From the NCBI GenBank assembly GCA_016742275.1, contig JACVCD010000005.1, positions 62,001-126,000 of the forward strand: a stretch of 64,000 nucleotides of DNA, written 5' to 3'. The position numbers and the translations under genes were made by a program. Source of the DNA: Gemmatimonadaceae bacterium. Its GTDB lineage: Bacteria; Gemmatimonadota; Gemmatimonadetes; Gemmatimonadales; Gemmatimonadaceae. Of this stretch, positions 36,956 through 46,095 are shown piece after piece; positions within the stretch are counted from its first letter, which is position 1; the number at the start of each line of letters is the position of its first letter. The notes under the pieces are model-generated. The model did no database searches, was not told the DNA's origin, and was given only the letters and a program-made list of their open reading frames with translations.

Positions 36956-37093
36956 AAGATCGATCCGGGCGAATCCCGAAAAGAAACCGGAAGGGAATCC
37001 CGGATCTCCGGATGCGTGACGAAGCGGGCTCGACGACGTAAGCTATGAAAGACGGGCATATAGCCCACGCTTTCTGGCGCGCTCCAGCATCCC

Positions 37094-40000
37094 ATGCGTC
37101 TCTCTCTTTGGCCCACTCTGGCCCTTGGCCCGGTGTTGGGCGCTGCGGTACCGCTCGCCTCACTCGAGGCGCAGACTAGCCAGATCGACGACGCGGCCTA
37201 TGTCACCTATGGCCGCCGCGACGGGCTCCCAGACGCGCCAATCCTGAGCCTCCGTCTCGAACAGAGTGGGTATCTGGTCGCGGGAACCAGCAACGGGGTC
37301 TTTCGATTCAACGGCCGGGGGTGGGAGCCCGAGTCGCTGCCCCCCATGCTCCCTCGCCGGGAGTATCGCGATGTGCTCGAGGCACCGGACAACAAGCGTT
37401 ACTACGTGCACTCGTATGGCGCGGTGGTTCGTCAAAACGATCGATGGATGCGCGCGGCCAGCCTCCCCACCGAGCTTTCACCGATCTACTCCTCGGTCCT
37501 GTGGCGGGACTCCGCTGGCCACACATCGCTCATTGTCGGAGCAGCCGGCGGCGTATTCCGTCTGATTGACGACGCGCGTTTCGAACGCATTGCGCTCCCC
37601 AACAGCATGTCGCCTGTCGACGCCATGGTGGACGTATCGCGATCCCGGGACTCGCATACCGAAGATGTGCTCTGGGTCGGTACGCGGGGCGGCGGTGTTG
37701 CCAGACGTACGAATGGTGGATGGACGCAATGGAGCGTGCAGCACGGCCTTCACTCTCTGGCAGTTGAGCATGTCGCGGCAGCGCCAGCTGGTGACCATGT
37801 GGAAGCAATTGTTGCTACGCAGGGGGGCGCATTCGCTCTGCGCAACGATCGTTGGACATCCGTTGGACCACAGCAGCATTTATCCCGAGCCCTCCGCGTA
37901 TTCTCCAATGGACGCGGTGAGACCTGGCTCGGCGCATTGAGTGGTGAACTCTATCGTGGAGTCGATGGCTCACCATTCACGCTCGTGGAGTTGAGTGGTC
38001 GCACACGTGGATCGCGTGCTCAGGTGCTACGCGCCGTGTCGCATGACAGCGAACGCACCACGGTATATGCGGGATTTCGCAGCGGCTCACTGGTACGGTT
38101 CCTCATCGGTGGCGCTGGCCGACTCAACGTGCCTTCCGCATGGGTCGGCCATCCAGTGACCGCGATGGCGCGCACCATGCGACCGGGCGACAACGGTTTC
38201 TGGGGTTGGATGCTTGGTGTCGGGGCCGTGCATTTCCCCGATCTGCGCACATACGGCACGGGCGATGTGTTTCTCGAAGGCGGCGACGGTCGGGTGCGCA
38301 TCATGCCACTGCAGTCATCCGGACGCCTGTTGTTGTCCGTGGAGTGGCGACTCTTCGAGCATGTGGGCAACGAGTGGAAGAAGATCTTCGAGCTCGGGCG
38401 TGGTGATTACATCTACGCGCTGGTGGAGCTGCCAACACCCAACGGTGGCATGCGACCAGTCGTGGTCGGTGGTCGAGGTGCGTGGTTTCTCGAAGCCGAC
38501 AATCGCACCGTACCGTGGGAGGGATTCCCTGAAGGAATCGTGTCCGTGTTGCATGACACGACACGCGGCGCACCTCATCCCATCATCGGCGTAACTCGTA
38601 ACGGTGACGTGCATCGATCCGACGGCCTGCGATGGTCACCCGTTTCACTGCCCGTGCGTCCGAGTGGTTCGCTGATACGAAGCGCCACACTCGCAAAGCT
38701 GACTGGCGGCGAAACGCTGCTCCTGATGGGAACCGGTGGCGGTGTGAATGCCGTACGACTCTCTGGTGGACCAGCTCAGTGGAAACGCTTCGATGCGGAT
38801 GATCTCTGGGCACTGCAGGGACGCGAAGTCCTGGATCTCAAGACACTTCCCAACGGACTGATCGCCGCTGGCACTCCAGACGGATTGATGTTGATCAATC
38901 CAGGAGCGAGCCTCGAAGAGCCGGCACACATTGTGTCGTCATTCACTGAGGCGGATGGATTACCGCACGCATATGTATCGGCCATCGGCGGTGTCGACGA
39001 ACAGCGACGTCTCTGGGTCGGCACCACGCTTGGTGTAGGTGTCGTGCCTCTGGCCACGATGCAGGCCACACGTCGACCACCGCGCATGCTCGGGCTGTCG
39101 CTCAATGATGGCGCTGACCGCGCCATTGCGAACGCAACACAGATCCCATTCGAGGACAACCGTTTCGACCTCACGGTGTTTGCGACGTCCTACCATCGCG
39201 ATCTCGATATGCGGTATCGCATCGAGCTCGATGGGCGTCGCCTGCATGCAGCTGAATGGACAGACCGCGCCACGCACACCCAGTTGTCGCTCCCGACAGG
39301 TGAGCATCGACTGCGGGTACAAGCCATGGACTACGACGGGCGACTGTCCGAAGTACTGGAGCGCCGTTTCACCGTCCTGCCTCCCTGGTGGCGTTCACCG
39401 TTGGCATTGACCTCGTATGCTGTGCTGATGCTCGCTATCGGAACTGCGGTCGTTCAGTGGCGCACGCGCGGCGCACGTCGACGCGTGCTCGAAGCCGAAG
39501 CCAACGAGCGCCGACTGTCGATCAGTGAGGAGCGTTTCCGACGGCTGTTCGAGGACGGCGTGAATCCGCAGCTGCTCGTTCTGGATGGTGTGGTGTGGAA
39601 GGCCAACGCAACAGCAGAAGCATTGCTCGGCGCGGGCAGTCCGTTGTCCGGTGCTCACATGAAGCACCTGCTACCTTGTTATCCCGCGGGTGACCCGTCC
39701 GATGCCGATGTGTGGCGTCGTGAACTCGATGGACGCACGCTGCATGGAGAGGTGCTGCCACTCGAAGTACGCCGTACGCGCATTCCACTCGAACTCGGCA
39801 CACTCGAACATCTTGAGCTGCTCGACCTGCGGGAACGCAAGCGGCTCGAACAGGAACGACGGGACCTCGAAACACACCTGCGGGAGTCGCAGCGACTGGA
39901 ATCGGTCGGCACCCTGGCCGGCGGTGTGGCGCACGACTTCAACAATCTGCTCACCGTCATTCAGACCAATGCTGAATTGGCAGAGGGTGAGATCGACCCG

Positions 40001-40993
40001 TCGTCACCAGCCGCGGATTCAATCAACCAGGTGCTCGTGGCCAGTCGACGAGCGCGAGATGTTGTGCGGCAGATTCTCACATTCAGTCGCAAGACACCGC
40101 CGCGACGCGCCGAGATCCACTTTGTCGACCTACTGGAAGAAACGCTGACGTTGTTGCGTTCCACCATCCCATCCACCGTCACGCTGGTCGTCGACAATGC
40201 CGCCACTGATGCATGGGTGCACGGCGATGCCACGCAATTACAGCAACTGCTCCTCAATCTGTGCGCCAACGCCGAACACGCGATGCGATCAACTCAGGGT
40301 GGTGTACTCACGATCGCATTGCAGTGGAGTGATGATGCGCAACGGCTGTCGCCGGAACAGCCAACGCTGATTCTTGCTGTACAGGACACCGGATCAGGCA
40401 TGACGGAAGCCGTTCGCGCGCGCGCGTTCGAACCGTTCTTCACCACCAAACCGGTAGGTGAGGGAACAGGGCTTGGCCTGAGCGTGCTGCACGGAATTGT
40501 CGGTGCCCATGGCGGCGATGTGACACTCACTTCGTCTCCTGGGGCTGGCACCGTGGTGTCCATTCGATTGCCGGCACGGAATACACGCCAAGGGCAGCCA
40601 ACTCAGCCAACACCGCCCGCGTCGTCGATCGTGCCTGACCGGCAACGTCTGCTTGTAGTGGACGATGAGACCGCGATTGCGCAGGTGTTGCAGCGCACGC
40701 TCGTGCGCCGCGGATTCGAAGTGGAAATTGCCGCGAACGGCGCCGAGGCTCTGTCGCGGATGCTGCAACAGCCCTCGATCGAGGTGCTCATTACCGATCA
40801 GACCATGCCGGTCATGACCGGCGCCGATCTCATTGCGCGCGTACGAGAGTCTGGCAATGCCTGCCCCATCGTACTCATGTCAGGATTCGGGGCCGCGATC
40901 AGTGATGAACGCCTGGCCCCCTATGCGGATGTACATCGTATCGACAAACCCTTCGCCATCGACGATCTGTTGCGATTGATCCGACGCAACTAG
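37094..40993 (+). CDS. Hybrid sensor histidine kinase with beta-propeller sensor
   Basis: A 1299-residue one-component-like sensor. Order: signal peptide (to about 27); a periplasmic two-component-regulator beta-propeller of repeated GxxGGGV/ NGLIAAGTPDGL-type blades (about 30-660); a Y_Y_Y domain (about 690-765, FATSYHRDLDMRYRIEL); one membrane span (about 775-795); a coiled coil; a PAS-like domain (about 815-915); HisKA with His947 in GGVAHDFNNLL; HATPase_c (NLCANAEHA, DTGSGM, GTGLGL); and a receiver domain with Asp1235 in LITDQTMPVMTG. It should phosphorelay internally. There is no HTH, so the output partner is elsewhere. SusCD-linked regulators often share this sensor type. Confidence 0.93.
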   Translation: MRLSLWPTLALGPVLGAAVPLASLEAQTSQIDDAAYVTYGRRDGLPDAPILSLRLEQSGYLVAGTSNGVFRFNGRGWEPESLPPMLPRREYRDVLEAPDNKRYYVHSYGAVVRQNDRWMRAASLPTELSPIYSSVLWRDSAGHTSLIVGAAGGVFRLIDDARFERIALPNSMSPVDAMVDVSRSRDSHTEDVLWVGTRGGGVARRTNGGWTQWSVQHGLHSLAVEHVAAAPAGDHVEAIVATQGGAFALRNDRWTSVGPQQHLSRALRVFSNGRGETWLGALSGELYRGVDGSPFTLVELSGRTRGSRAQVLRAVSHDSERTTVYAGFRSGSLVRFLIGGAGRLNVPSAWVGHPVTAMARTMRPGDNGFWGWMLGVGAVHFPDLRTYGTGDVFLEGGDGRVRIMPLQSSGRLLLSVEWRLFEHVGNEWKKIFELGRGDYIYALVELPTPNGGMRPVVVGGRGAWFLEADNRTVPWEGFPEGIVSVLHDTTRGAPHPIIGVTRNGDVHRSDGLRWSPVSLPVRPSGSLIRSATLAKLTGGETLLLMGTGGGVNAVRLSGGPAQWKRFDADDLWALQGREVLDLKTLPNGLIAAGTPDGLMLINPGASLEEPAHIVSSFTEADGLPHAYVSAIGGVDEQRRLWVGTTLGVGVVPLATMQATRRPPRMLGLSLNDGADRAIANATQIPFEDNRFDLTVFATSYHRDLDMRYRIELDGRRLHAAEWTDRATHTQLSLPTGEHRLRVQAMDYDGRLSEVLERRFTVLPPWWRSPLALTSYAVLMLAIGTAVVQWRTRGARRRVLEAEANERRLSISEERFRRLFEDGVNPQLLVLDGVVWKANATAEALLGAGSPLSGAHMKHLLPCYPAGDPSDADVWRRELDGRTLHGEVLPLEVRRTRIPLELGTLEHLELLDLRERKRLEQERRDLETHLRESQRLESVGTLAGGVAHDFNNLLTVIQTNAELAEGEIDPSSPAADSINQVLVASRRARDVVRQILTFSRKTPPRRAEIHFVDLLEETLTLLRSTIPSTVTLVVDNAATDAWVHGDATQLQQLLLNLCANAEHAMRSTQGGVLTIALQWSDDAQRLSPEQPTLILAVQDTGSGMTEAVRARAFEPFFTTKPVGEGTGLGLSVLHGIVGAHGGDVTLTSSPGAGTVVSIRLPARNTRQGQPTQPTPPASSIVPDRQRLLVVDDETAIAQVLQRTLVRRGFEVEIAANGAEALSRMLQQPSIEVLITDQTMPVMTGADLIARVRESGNACPIVLMSGFGAAISDERLAPYADVHRIDKPFAIDDLLRLIRRN

Positions 40994-41014
40994 TGATGCG
41001 GCCACTGCCTCTGA

Positions 41015-41506
41015 CTAGGGCAGTGGCTGAAATGCGCGAATGGTGTAGACCGCGTCGCCATCAGCAATGGAGGGCGAGGTGGTGAATGCGGCCTTGATGG
41101 GGTAGCCAACCTGCGGGTCGAACTCGAGTTCGACGCGGTCATAGAAGTCGCTATGTATCGCGTCGCGAATTCGCACGAACAGACTGTCCACAACCGGACG
41201 CCCGTTCCAGTATTGCGCCGGAATCACCCGTCCATCGGCATAGCGCACGTCCACGATCGTGGTGCCATGCACCGTGACCACGGCGGTCGCTGCGACTTCG
41301 GCAGGGCAGAAGCACGACACCGCGAGCTCCATGCGATAGTTGCGGAAGCCGCGATTGCGCCAGAGTGCTTCGGCGCGCGACAACTCGCGCAATTCGGTCA
41401 CCGTGGTAGTCGGGGCATCACTACCACAGGCGGAGACGAGGGGCGCTGTCAAAGTGAGCCCGATGGCCCACAGAAGCGCGCGTGAATGACGGAGGTGGGA
41501 GCGCAT
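41015..41506 (-). CDS. DUF6174-like lipoprotein
   Basis: A 163-residue lipoprotein with a signal ending LVSACG. The mature part follows the DUF6174 pattern: a W-x-x-x-x-F-x-x-Y start (LWRNRGFRNYRMEL), the conserved SCFCP cysteine pair and VTVHGTTIVDVRYADG. Function is unknown. It ends 21 bp from the hybrid kinase stop on the other strand and starts 41 bp from the porin stop; both may be transcribed together from the porin side. Confidence 0.8.
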   Translation of the reverse strand: MRSHLRHSRALLWAIGLTLTAPLVSACGSDAPTTTVTELRELSRAEALWRNRGFRNYRMELAVSCFCPAEVAATAVVTVHGTTIVDVRYADGRVIPAQYWNGRPVVDSLFVRIRDAIHSDFYDRVELEFDPQVGYPIKAAFTTSPSIADGDAVYTIRAFQPLP

Positions 41507-41547
41507 GTTCGTACTACCCCGCCCACGCCGGTTCCGTCACGTGACGA

Positions 41548-42864
41548 CTAGAAGTTGAACTGGGCCTGCAGGCGCATGAGCCGTCCAACCTGCGTATTGA
41601 TGGGACGGGTCTTGTCCTCGAATCGACGATTGCCGTGATACCATGCGGCCACCAGTTCAAAATTGCCGTGCGGCTGCCACTCCATGCCGATTTCGAAATC
41701 GTTCACGTCGTAGCTTCGCGCGTCGCGCTCATGCTTCTTGCCGCCGTTGTAGACCTGGTACCGCGTGAACGGCGAAAAGACCTGTCCGTGTGTCCTGACC
41801 TGATAGGTGGCCGTGATAAAGCCTCCGCGCAGTGTCTGAGTCTCGATGCTGTCCGTGGCCGGATTGTACTCAGGTCCACGACCCACATTGTACTCGGCCA
41901 GAATACCGAACGGCTGCGGCGCGAGCGCGACCGTGGTCAGCACGCGCTCATCGCGGTAGTTCCAGTCGGCATTCCCCTTCACACCGGTGGTGCGCTGATC
42001 AGCCGTGATCTGATACTCACCGCGGTACGCGGCGACCGACGGCTCGATGATCTGCCCGCGCACTTCGAACGGATAGGTCACACGCGCCACGACGTGCTGA
42101 TTGTCGTTTGCTTCTGGGCGATTGGCGGTCTGTCCGTTGTATACACCGACGGCGACGACGCCGTAGTCACCACTGCCCTTGAGATTGTCATTCACGAGGT
42201 GAGCGAAGCGTTCCCGCGTCCTCTTCGGCGCCCACATGAAGAAGGCGCCGAGATCACGTTCGTTGGCATTGGCGCTGTTGGTCGCGTCCGCACGATCGAG
42301 TGGCAGGCGATTCTGACTGCTCTGCATGTTCTCGAAGCTGTACGGCACCTTGCTCTGTCCGACGCGCAGACGGAATTCGTTCGCCTTGTCGATTCCAACG
42401 TCCACATACCAGTCGCGCAACTGCGCCACATTGCCGGTGGTACCGGCCGTGCTCGCAAAATCGGGCTGCAAGTAGATGAACAGCTGCGGATGTACATAGC
42501 CCTGCACAATCACGCGCGCCCGGCGAATGAAGGCTCCACCGTTCTCACCCCAGCTGCGATCACACTGCTCACACTGCAGCTGCGGATTGTTTTCGAGCAG
42601 TCGGTTATAGCGAATCTGCCCGTAACCGCGAATTCGGACCCGATCGTACCAGGCAGGAGACTTTGGTGTCTCGGGTGTCGGCGCCCCGCGAACCGGTGGT
42701 GCCACGGGCGGCGAAGTCGGTGGACCTCCCTGGGCTGACACTGCGCTTTTGCCGAATATCGGAACAACTACCAATAGAACCGCGGATAGCCACAGGCGTG
42801 TGAATCCAGCGGAAAGCCTTCCAGCGATTGTGGCGGCGCGAGCGGCCGAATGCGTTCGGAACAT
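41548..42864 (-). CDS. Phosphate-selective porin O/P-like outer-membrane protein
   Basis: A 438-residue porin with a signal peptide ending near VSAQ and a Pro-rich linker. The barrel begins at IRGYGQIRYN and ends in RLMRLQAQFNF, with the usual terminal Phe. The RRARVIVQGYVHPQLFIYLQPDFA segment is typical of the OprO/OprP (PF07396) group. It would pass phosphate or other anions across the outer membrane, though many relatives have unknown selectivity. A repeat-rich region lies upstream of its start at 42916-42985 (see that entry). Confidence 0.85.
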   Translation of the reverse strand: MFRTHSAARAATIAGRLSAGFTRLWLSAVLLVVVPIFGKSAVSAQGGPPTSPPVAPPVRGAPTPETPKSPAWYDRVRIRGYGQIRYNRLLENNPQLQCEQCDRSWGENGGAFIRRARVIVQGYVHPQLFIYLQPDFASTAGTTGNVAQLRDWYVDVGIDKANEFRLRVGQSKVPYSFENMQSSQNRLPLDRADATNSANANERDLGAFFMWAPKRTRERFAHLVNDNLKGSGDYGVVAVGVYNGQTANRPEANDNQHVVARVTYPFEVRGQIIEPSVAAYRGEYQITADQRTTGVKGNADWNYRDERVLTTVALAPQPFGILAEYNVGRGPEYNPATDSIETQTLRGGFITATYQVRTHGQVFSPFTRYQVYNGGKKHERDARSYDVNDFEIGMEWQPHGNFELVAAWYHGNRRFEDKTRPINTQVGRLMRLQAQFNF

Positions 42865-42915
42865 GACAGCGGTCGAAGGTCAGGCGGCACTCAGCCGATG
42901 AACTGCGACCGAACC

Positions 42916-42985
42916 GTAACGGTCCGTTACAGACAATTGGGTTGCGTGACATGTCCGTTACAGATCTGTGCAGTGTCCGTTGCAC
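42916..42985 (-). promoter_or_regulatory. Palindrome and TGTCCGTT direct repeats upstream of porin gene
   Basis: A perfect palindrome GTAACG-GTC-CGTTAC (42916-42930), then TGTCCGTTACA (42952-42962) and TGTCCGTTGCA (42974-42984), which start 22 bp apart, or two 11-bp steps. An 11-bp register resembles PhoB-type direct repeats, although the sequence is not the Escherichia coli Pho box. Located 50-120 bp before the porin start, it is a plausible response-regulator site. Confidence 0.4.
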
Positions 42986-43000
42986 AACGTGCGCCGGACC

Positions 43001-43050
43001 GAAAAAATGAAGGCGCCAGATCGGGCATTATTGCCGATCGGACGCCTTCA
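43001..43050 (-). terminator. Rho-independent terminator after the 43.1-43.5 kb gene
   Basis: On the minus strand the outer stem TGAAGGCG/CGCCTTCA encloses a second stem around GATCGG, followed directly by a T-run (ATTTTTTC). It lies 34 bp beyond the end of the minus-strand gene 43084-43536. Confidence 0.8.
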
Positions 43051-43083
43051 CTGTAACAGCCACCTCTGCAGGACTGCGGCGAC

Positions 43084-43536
43084 TCAGGACTTGCCGTGAG
43101 CCGCGAGATGAGCTTCTACACGCTTCCTGAAACGTTCCGCGATGAGTCGACCCATACTTGTTTCGTTGGCCACCCACTCAGCATTGCGGAAGCCCAGCGG
43201 GTTGCCCGACTGCTCGCGATAGCCGGCCAGCCACGGTTCGATGCGCGTGTAGAGCAGCAGCCCTTCGCCATTGTTGGTTTCGAGCATGAAATCGGCATGT
43301 ACGACACCATGTCGTGCGAACGCGTAGGCCATCTCCCAGTACGAAGCGCACTGCCGGAATGCGGCATTGAGCGGATGGTCCGGCTTGGTCACGGCCATCA
43401 CTTCTTCGAGACTGGTCGGCAGAAACTTGGTGATCAACTCGCGCCGAGAATCGCGCATGACAGGTTCACGACGGAGCTCATACAGCTTGAGCACCAGCTC
43501 CGCGTCATGATGATCGGGAAAATCCTTGAGGGGCAC
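43084..43536 (-). CDS. Conserved-looking cytosolic protein, unknown function
   Basis: A 150-residue soluble, helical protein that I do not recognise. It contains a Trp/Tyr-rich central block (ASYWEMAYAFARHGVVHADFML) and a basic C-terminus. It has no signal peptide or membrane span. A strong terminator follows it. The TfoX-like gene lies just upstream on the same strand with 22 bp between, so they may be co-transcribed. Confidence 0.7.
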   Translation of the reverse strand: MPLKDFPDHHDAELVLKLYELRREPVMRDSRRELITKFLPTSLEEVMAVTKPDHPLNAAFRQCASYWEMAYAFARHGVVHADFMLETNNGEGLLLYTRIEPWLAGYREQSGNPLGFRNAEWVANETSMGRLIAERFRKRVEAHLAAHGKS

Positions 43537-43558
43537 AGTGGAGTTCGGTGAGTGTGAT

Positions 43559-43990
43559 TCAGCGTTTGCGCGCTGATGTTTTCTTCGCGGTCTTCTTTGC
43601 GCTCGTCTTCTTTACTGCCGTTTTCTTTACTGCCGTTTTCTTTACTGCCGTTTTCTTTACGCTCGTTTTTGTTGTGCTTTTCTTCTTAGGAGCCGGCAGC
43701 GCATCAGCCGTCACTCGGACCAGCCGCACCAACAACTCCGGGTCATCAAGCAAGTCGGTGATCTGAAAGTACGGTTTGGCTCCGGGGTACGGCGCACCGT
43801 ACACAGGTCTTTCCAGTACCGCCAACCCGGCATCGGTCGGCTTAAGAAACACCTGATTGTCGCAGACGAGTATGATCACCTTCTCGTCGAGATACAGGGC
43901 AAACTCACCGAACATCTTTCGCGATGTGACCGTACCAGCACGTGCCAGCTGATCACAGACGTATTGGACGAACGCGGAATCGGAAGCCAT
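43559..43990 (-). CDS. TfoX N-terminal domain protein with histone-H1-like tail
   Basis: A 143-residue protein. Residues 1-98 form a TfoX/Sxy N-terminal domain (VTSRKMFGEFALYLDEKV, then KPYFQITDLLDD). Residues 101-143 are a basic tail built from repeats of VKKTA and ending KKTSARKR, like histone H1 C-terminal tails. TfoX-N proteins are linked to competence regulation in gamma-proteobacteria, but stand-alone ones are mostly uncharacterised. The tail suggests non-specific DNA binding (inference). It is encoded by a 15-bp tandem DNA repeat and could vary in length. Confidence 0.88.
   Translation of the reverse strand: MASDSAFVQYVCDQLARAGTVTSRKMFGEFALYLDEKVIILVCDNQVFLKPTDAGLAVLERPVYGAPYPGAKPYFQITDLLDDPELLVRLVRVTADALPAPKKKSTTKTSVKKTAVKKTAVKKTAVKKTSAKKTAKKTSARKR
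43606..43665. repeat. 15-bp tandem repeat encoding the basic tail
   Basis: Three near-perfect copies and a diverged fourth of a 15-bp unit containing TTCTTTACTGCCGTT, inside the TfoX-like gene. Being a multiple of three, copy-number change keeps the frame and would alter tail length by five residues. Confidence 0.85.
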
Positions 43991-44076
43991 GGCGGATCTG
44001 CAGGAGGCGGGAGAGATGCAATGCAGAAATATGTAGTGTGGTGGCGCCCGACGCCTTTGCGCACCATCCTCAAGGT

Positions 44077-45282
44077 ATGCCCGACATCCTGCGCCCCATT
44101 GTCGCTCGCTGGCTCACATTCCTGGGTCTTCTTGCCTGCTTCGCGCAATCGGGCGCGGCGCAAAGTTCCGCACAGGTGCAGGTCCTGCACATCCAGTCGG
44201 CAATCCTGAGCGAGACCCGTCACGCCCACATCGCGCTGCCCGCCAACTATTCCGTGGCACGCCAGCGATATCCGCTGACCATTCTGCTCGACGGGCAGGT
44301 CCGTGCGTTTCTCGATGTGACAATGGCTGGAGCTTCGTACGATCTGACAGGCGCAGTGCATCCTGTGGGCATGCCGCCACAGATCATCGTGGCTATCGAA
44401 CAGGACGATCGCCAGACGGATCTATTGCGCAACGAAACGAACTTCCGCCGTTTCCTGCTTGAGGAGCTGCTGCCCCGTATTGATCGCCAGTATCGCACCC
44501 TGCCCTATCGCACACTGATTGGTCACTCACTTGGTGGGCGATTCGCTCTGCTCAGCATGTGTCGTGCACCGGGTCAGTTTGCCGCGATCATTGCTGCCAG
44601 CCCTTCACTACCCGACTCCGTAGCCAACGAGGTGATTCGCTGCGTGCGTCAGCGCACCGCAGAGTTTCCGCTGCAACAGTTGGTACTCTCAGCCGGAACA
44701 CTTGAAGCGCGATCGCTGGCGGCGAGTGATCGACTGCTGGACAGTTTGCGAGTCGGTACGCCGAGTGCATGGCGACTGCACCGGGTGGATGCGACAGGAC
44801 TCGAGCACACCGGTACACCGCTCATCACCATCCCACTCGGGTTGCGCTTCGTATTTGATGCTGAAGCATGGGGATTGTCGCTGGCGCAGCGCGACAGTCT
44901 GAGCAAACACCTGGGGAATCCGGGCACGGTACTCAGCGCTGCTGTGGCACAGCGCGCGCAACGGCTTGGTGCACCGATCCCCGCTTCGGCGGACGAGCTG
45001 GCGCTGGTCGTCCGGAGTTGGATGGCCCAGCGGGACACCGCTCAGGCGTTGCAGTCCGCACGGGCGCTGACCGAATCCCACCCGGAATCAATCGACGGGT
45101 GGATGTTGCTGCACGAGGCATACAAAGTGTCCGGTAACGCCTCAGAAGCGCATCGTGCGATGGAACGTGCGCTCAGCCAAAGCAACCGGGTGCTTTGGTT
45201 TGATGAAACCCAGAAAGCACGATTCCAGTCTGATCTGCGGCGCATGCTTCACGATCGCACTCGGCCGCCCACACTCAACTGA
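44077..45282 (+). CDS. Exported esterase (alpha/beta hydrolase, PF00756-like)
   Basis: I use ATG 44077, which gives a signal peptide (RWLTFLGLLACFAQSGAAQ); an in-frame start at 43942 overlaps the TfoX gene and is unlikely. The 401-residue product is a putative esterase of the IroE/esterase D type, with nucleophile Ser151 in GHSLGGR. The candidate acid and His lie later (the His in GLEHTGTPL). Residues about 300-395 look TPR-like (ALQSARALTESHPESIDGW). It probably hydrolyses an ester in the periplasm; the substrate is unknown. Confidence 0.85.
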   Translation: MPDILRPIVARWLTFLGLLACFAQSGAAQSSAQVQVLHIQSAILSETRHAHIALPANYSVARQRYPLTILLDGQVRAFLDVTMAGASYDLTGAVHPVGMPPQIIVAIEQDDRQTDLLRNETNFRRFLLEELLPRIDRQYRTLPYRTLIGHSLGGRFALLSMCRAPGQFAAIIAASPSLPDSVANEVIRCVRQRTAEFPLQQLVLSAGTLEARSLAASDRLLDSLRVGTPSAWRLHRVDATGLEHTGTPLITIPLGLRFVFDAEAWGLSLAQRDSLSKHLGNPGTVLSAAVAQRAQRLGAPIPASADELALVVRSWMAQRDTAQALQSARALTESHPESIDGWMLLHEAYKVSGNASEAHRAMERALSQSNRVLWFDETQKARFQSDLRRMLHDRTRPPTLN

Positions 45283-45297
45283 GAGACCTACACCGGC

Positions 45298-45681
45298 TCA
45301 AGTCGGTGTATACGTCTCACGCGCGATCTCCCAGCCCATCGCACCCAGCCGCCATTCAGCGGTGTAGCGCCCCTGTTGCTCGCGTGTCCGTCCACCAACG
45401 CGCCACCGTCCAACCCAGTTGCCGCGCTCTGTCGCGGTTCGCCCATCGGCGGCCACGTGCACGATCTCGGGCGATCGCACATAGCCCCCAAAGCCCTTCT
45501 CGTTCATCTGCGTCTCCCACGCCTCCAGATTGGCGGAGCGGCCACGCAGAACAGCGCCTCCCGCCACTTGTACCTCGATGTCGTCACTCATGAACGACAC
45601 CACGTAGTTGGCATCGAGCGATGCAATGGCGGCGTTGGACTGTCGGCGGAGCGCCCGGATGGTGGCAGATTGATCGACCAT
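45298..45681 (-). CDS. SnoaL/DUF4440-like (NTF2 fold) protein
   Basis: A 127-residue single-domain protein with the NTF2-like cone pattern: helical start (IRALRRQSNAAIASLDANYV), MSDDIEVQVAGG, then beta strands ending WRLGAMGWEIARETYTP. DUF4440/SnoaL-like proteins are small ligand-binding or isomerase-like proteins. No catalytic residue can be named. It is convergent with the esterase gene, with 15 bp between stops. Confidence 0.85.
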   Translation of the reverse strand: MVDQSATIRALRRQSNAAIASLDANYVVSFMSDDIEVQVAGGAVLRGRSANLEAWETQMNEKGFGGYVRSPEIVHVAADGRTATERGNWVGRWRVGGRTREQQGRYTAEWRLGAMGWEIARETYTPT

Positions 45682-46095
45682 GGGCGAAGAATAGCGAAGA
45701 AACGCATGGGGAAAAGCAAGAAGCGCCGGGACGTGTTGCCCGGCGCTTCTCTATGCCATCCGAGGAGGTTCGTAGCGATCTGTGATCGCGATGGCGCCTG
45801 CAGCCATCTGAGTCCCCGTTGACACCCGATTGGGCAGGAACAATCCCTGGCCAACGGCGCGTTCCACTCTGCGGTGGAATGTTGCAGCGGGTCGATGCAC
45901 GCGGTGCCGTCTCGCTACGCCTCTGTCACCCCGAGAAATCGGGCTCGATCCCCGACCCGCCGAGGCATCGTGGAGGCATCGCCCTCACTCTGCACGACCA
46001 TAGTGCAACGATCGAGGAGAAGCCGCCATAGGGGATTCCTTTACCCAGCCTCAACCGATTGCACCTGGTCGTGTGTACTGCATCACGACAGCGCC
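45682..46095. other. 414-bp stretch without a convincing gene
   Basis: Apart from the hairpin at 45719-45750 I can support no feature. Several short ORFs overlap on both strands, none with a recognisable domain or ribosome-binding site. One minus-strand frame stays open for about 70 codons and ends ITDRYEPPRMA at about 45754, but its start is unclear, so I do not call it. I see no tRNA fold. Confidence 0.5.
45719..45750 (-). terminator. Hairpin terminator-like structure
   Basis: Perfect 12-bp stem AGAAGCGCCGGG with an 8-nt loop. On the minus strand it is followed by CTTGCTTTTCC. It could end transcripts coming from the DUF5916 gene (stop at 46096), although it lies about 345 bp beyond that stop. 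Confidence 0.6.

Noticed and set aside
36962-37006. GATCCGGG/CCCGGATC inverted repeat before the hybrid kinase gene
   Set aside because: Only 8 bp of stem around a 29-nt loop in GC-rich spacer; could be chance, and no T-run follows.
37040-37093. Possible riboswitch in the leader of the hybrid kinase
   Set aside because: A short GGGC/GCCC hairpin is present but no conserved aptamer core that I can recognise.
41635-42738. 367-codon plus-strand frame across the porin gene
   Set aside because: Antisense to a porin with signal peptide and terminal Phe; no motif in the shadow.
43942-44076. Upstream extension of the esterase gene
   Set aside because: It overlaps the TfoX-like gene and would bury the signal peptide; ATG 44077 is preferred.
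45754-45960. Minus-strand open frame of about 70 codons ending ITDRYEPPRMA
   Set aside because: No clear start codon with ribosome-binding site and no recognisable domain; left as part of the gene-free stretch.
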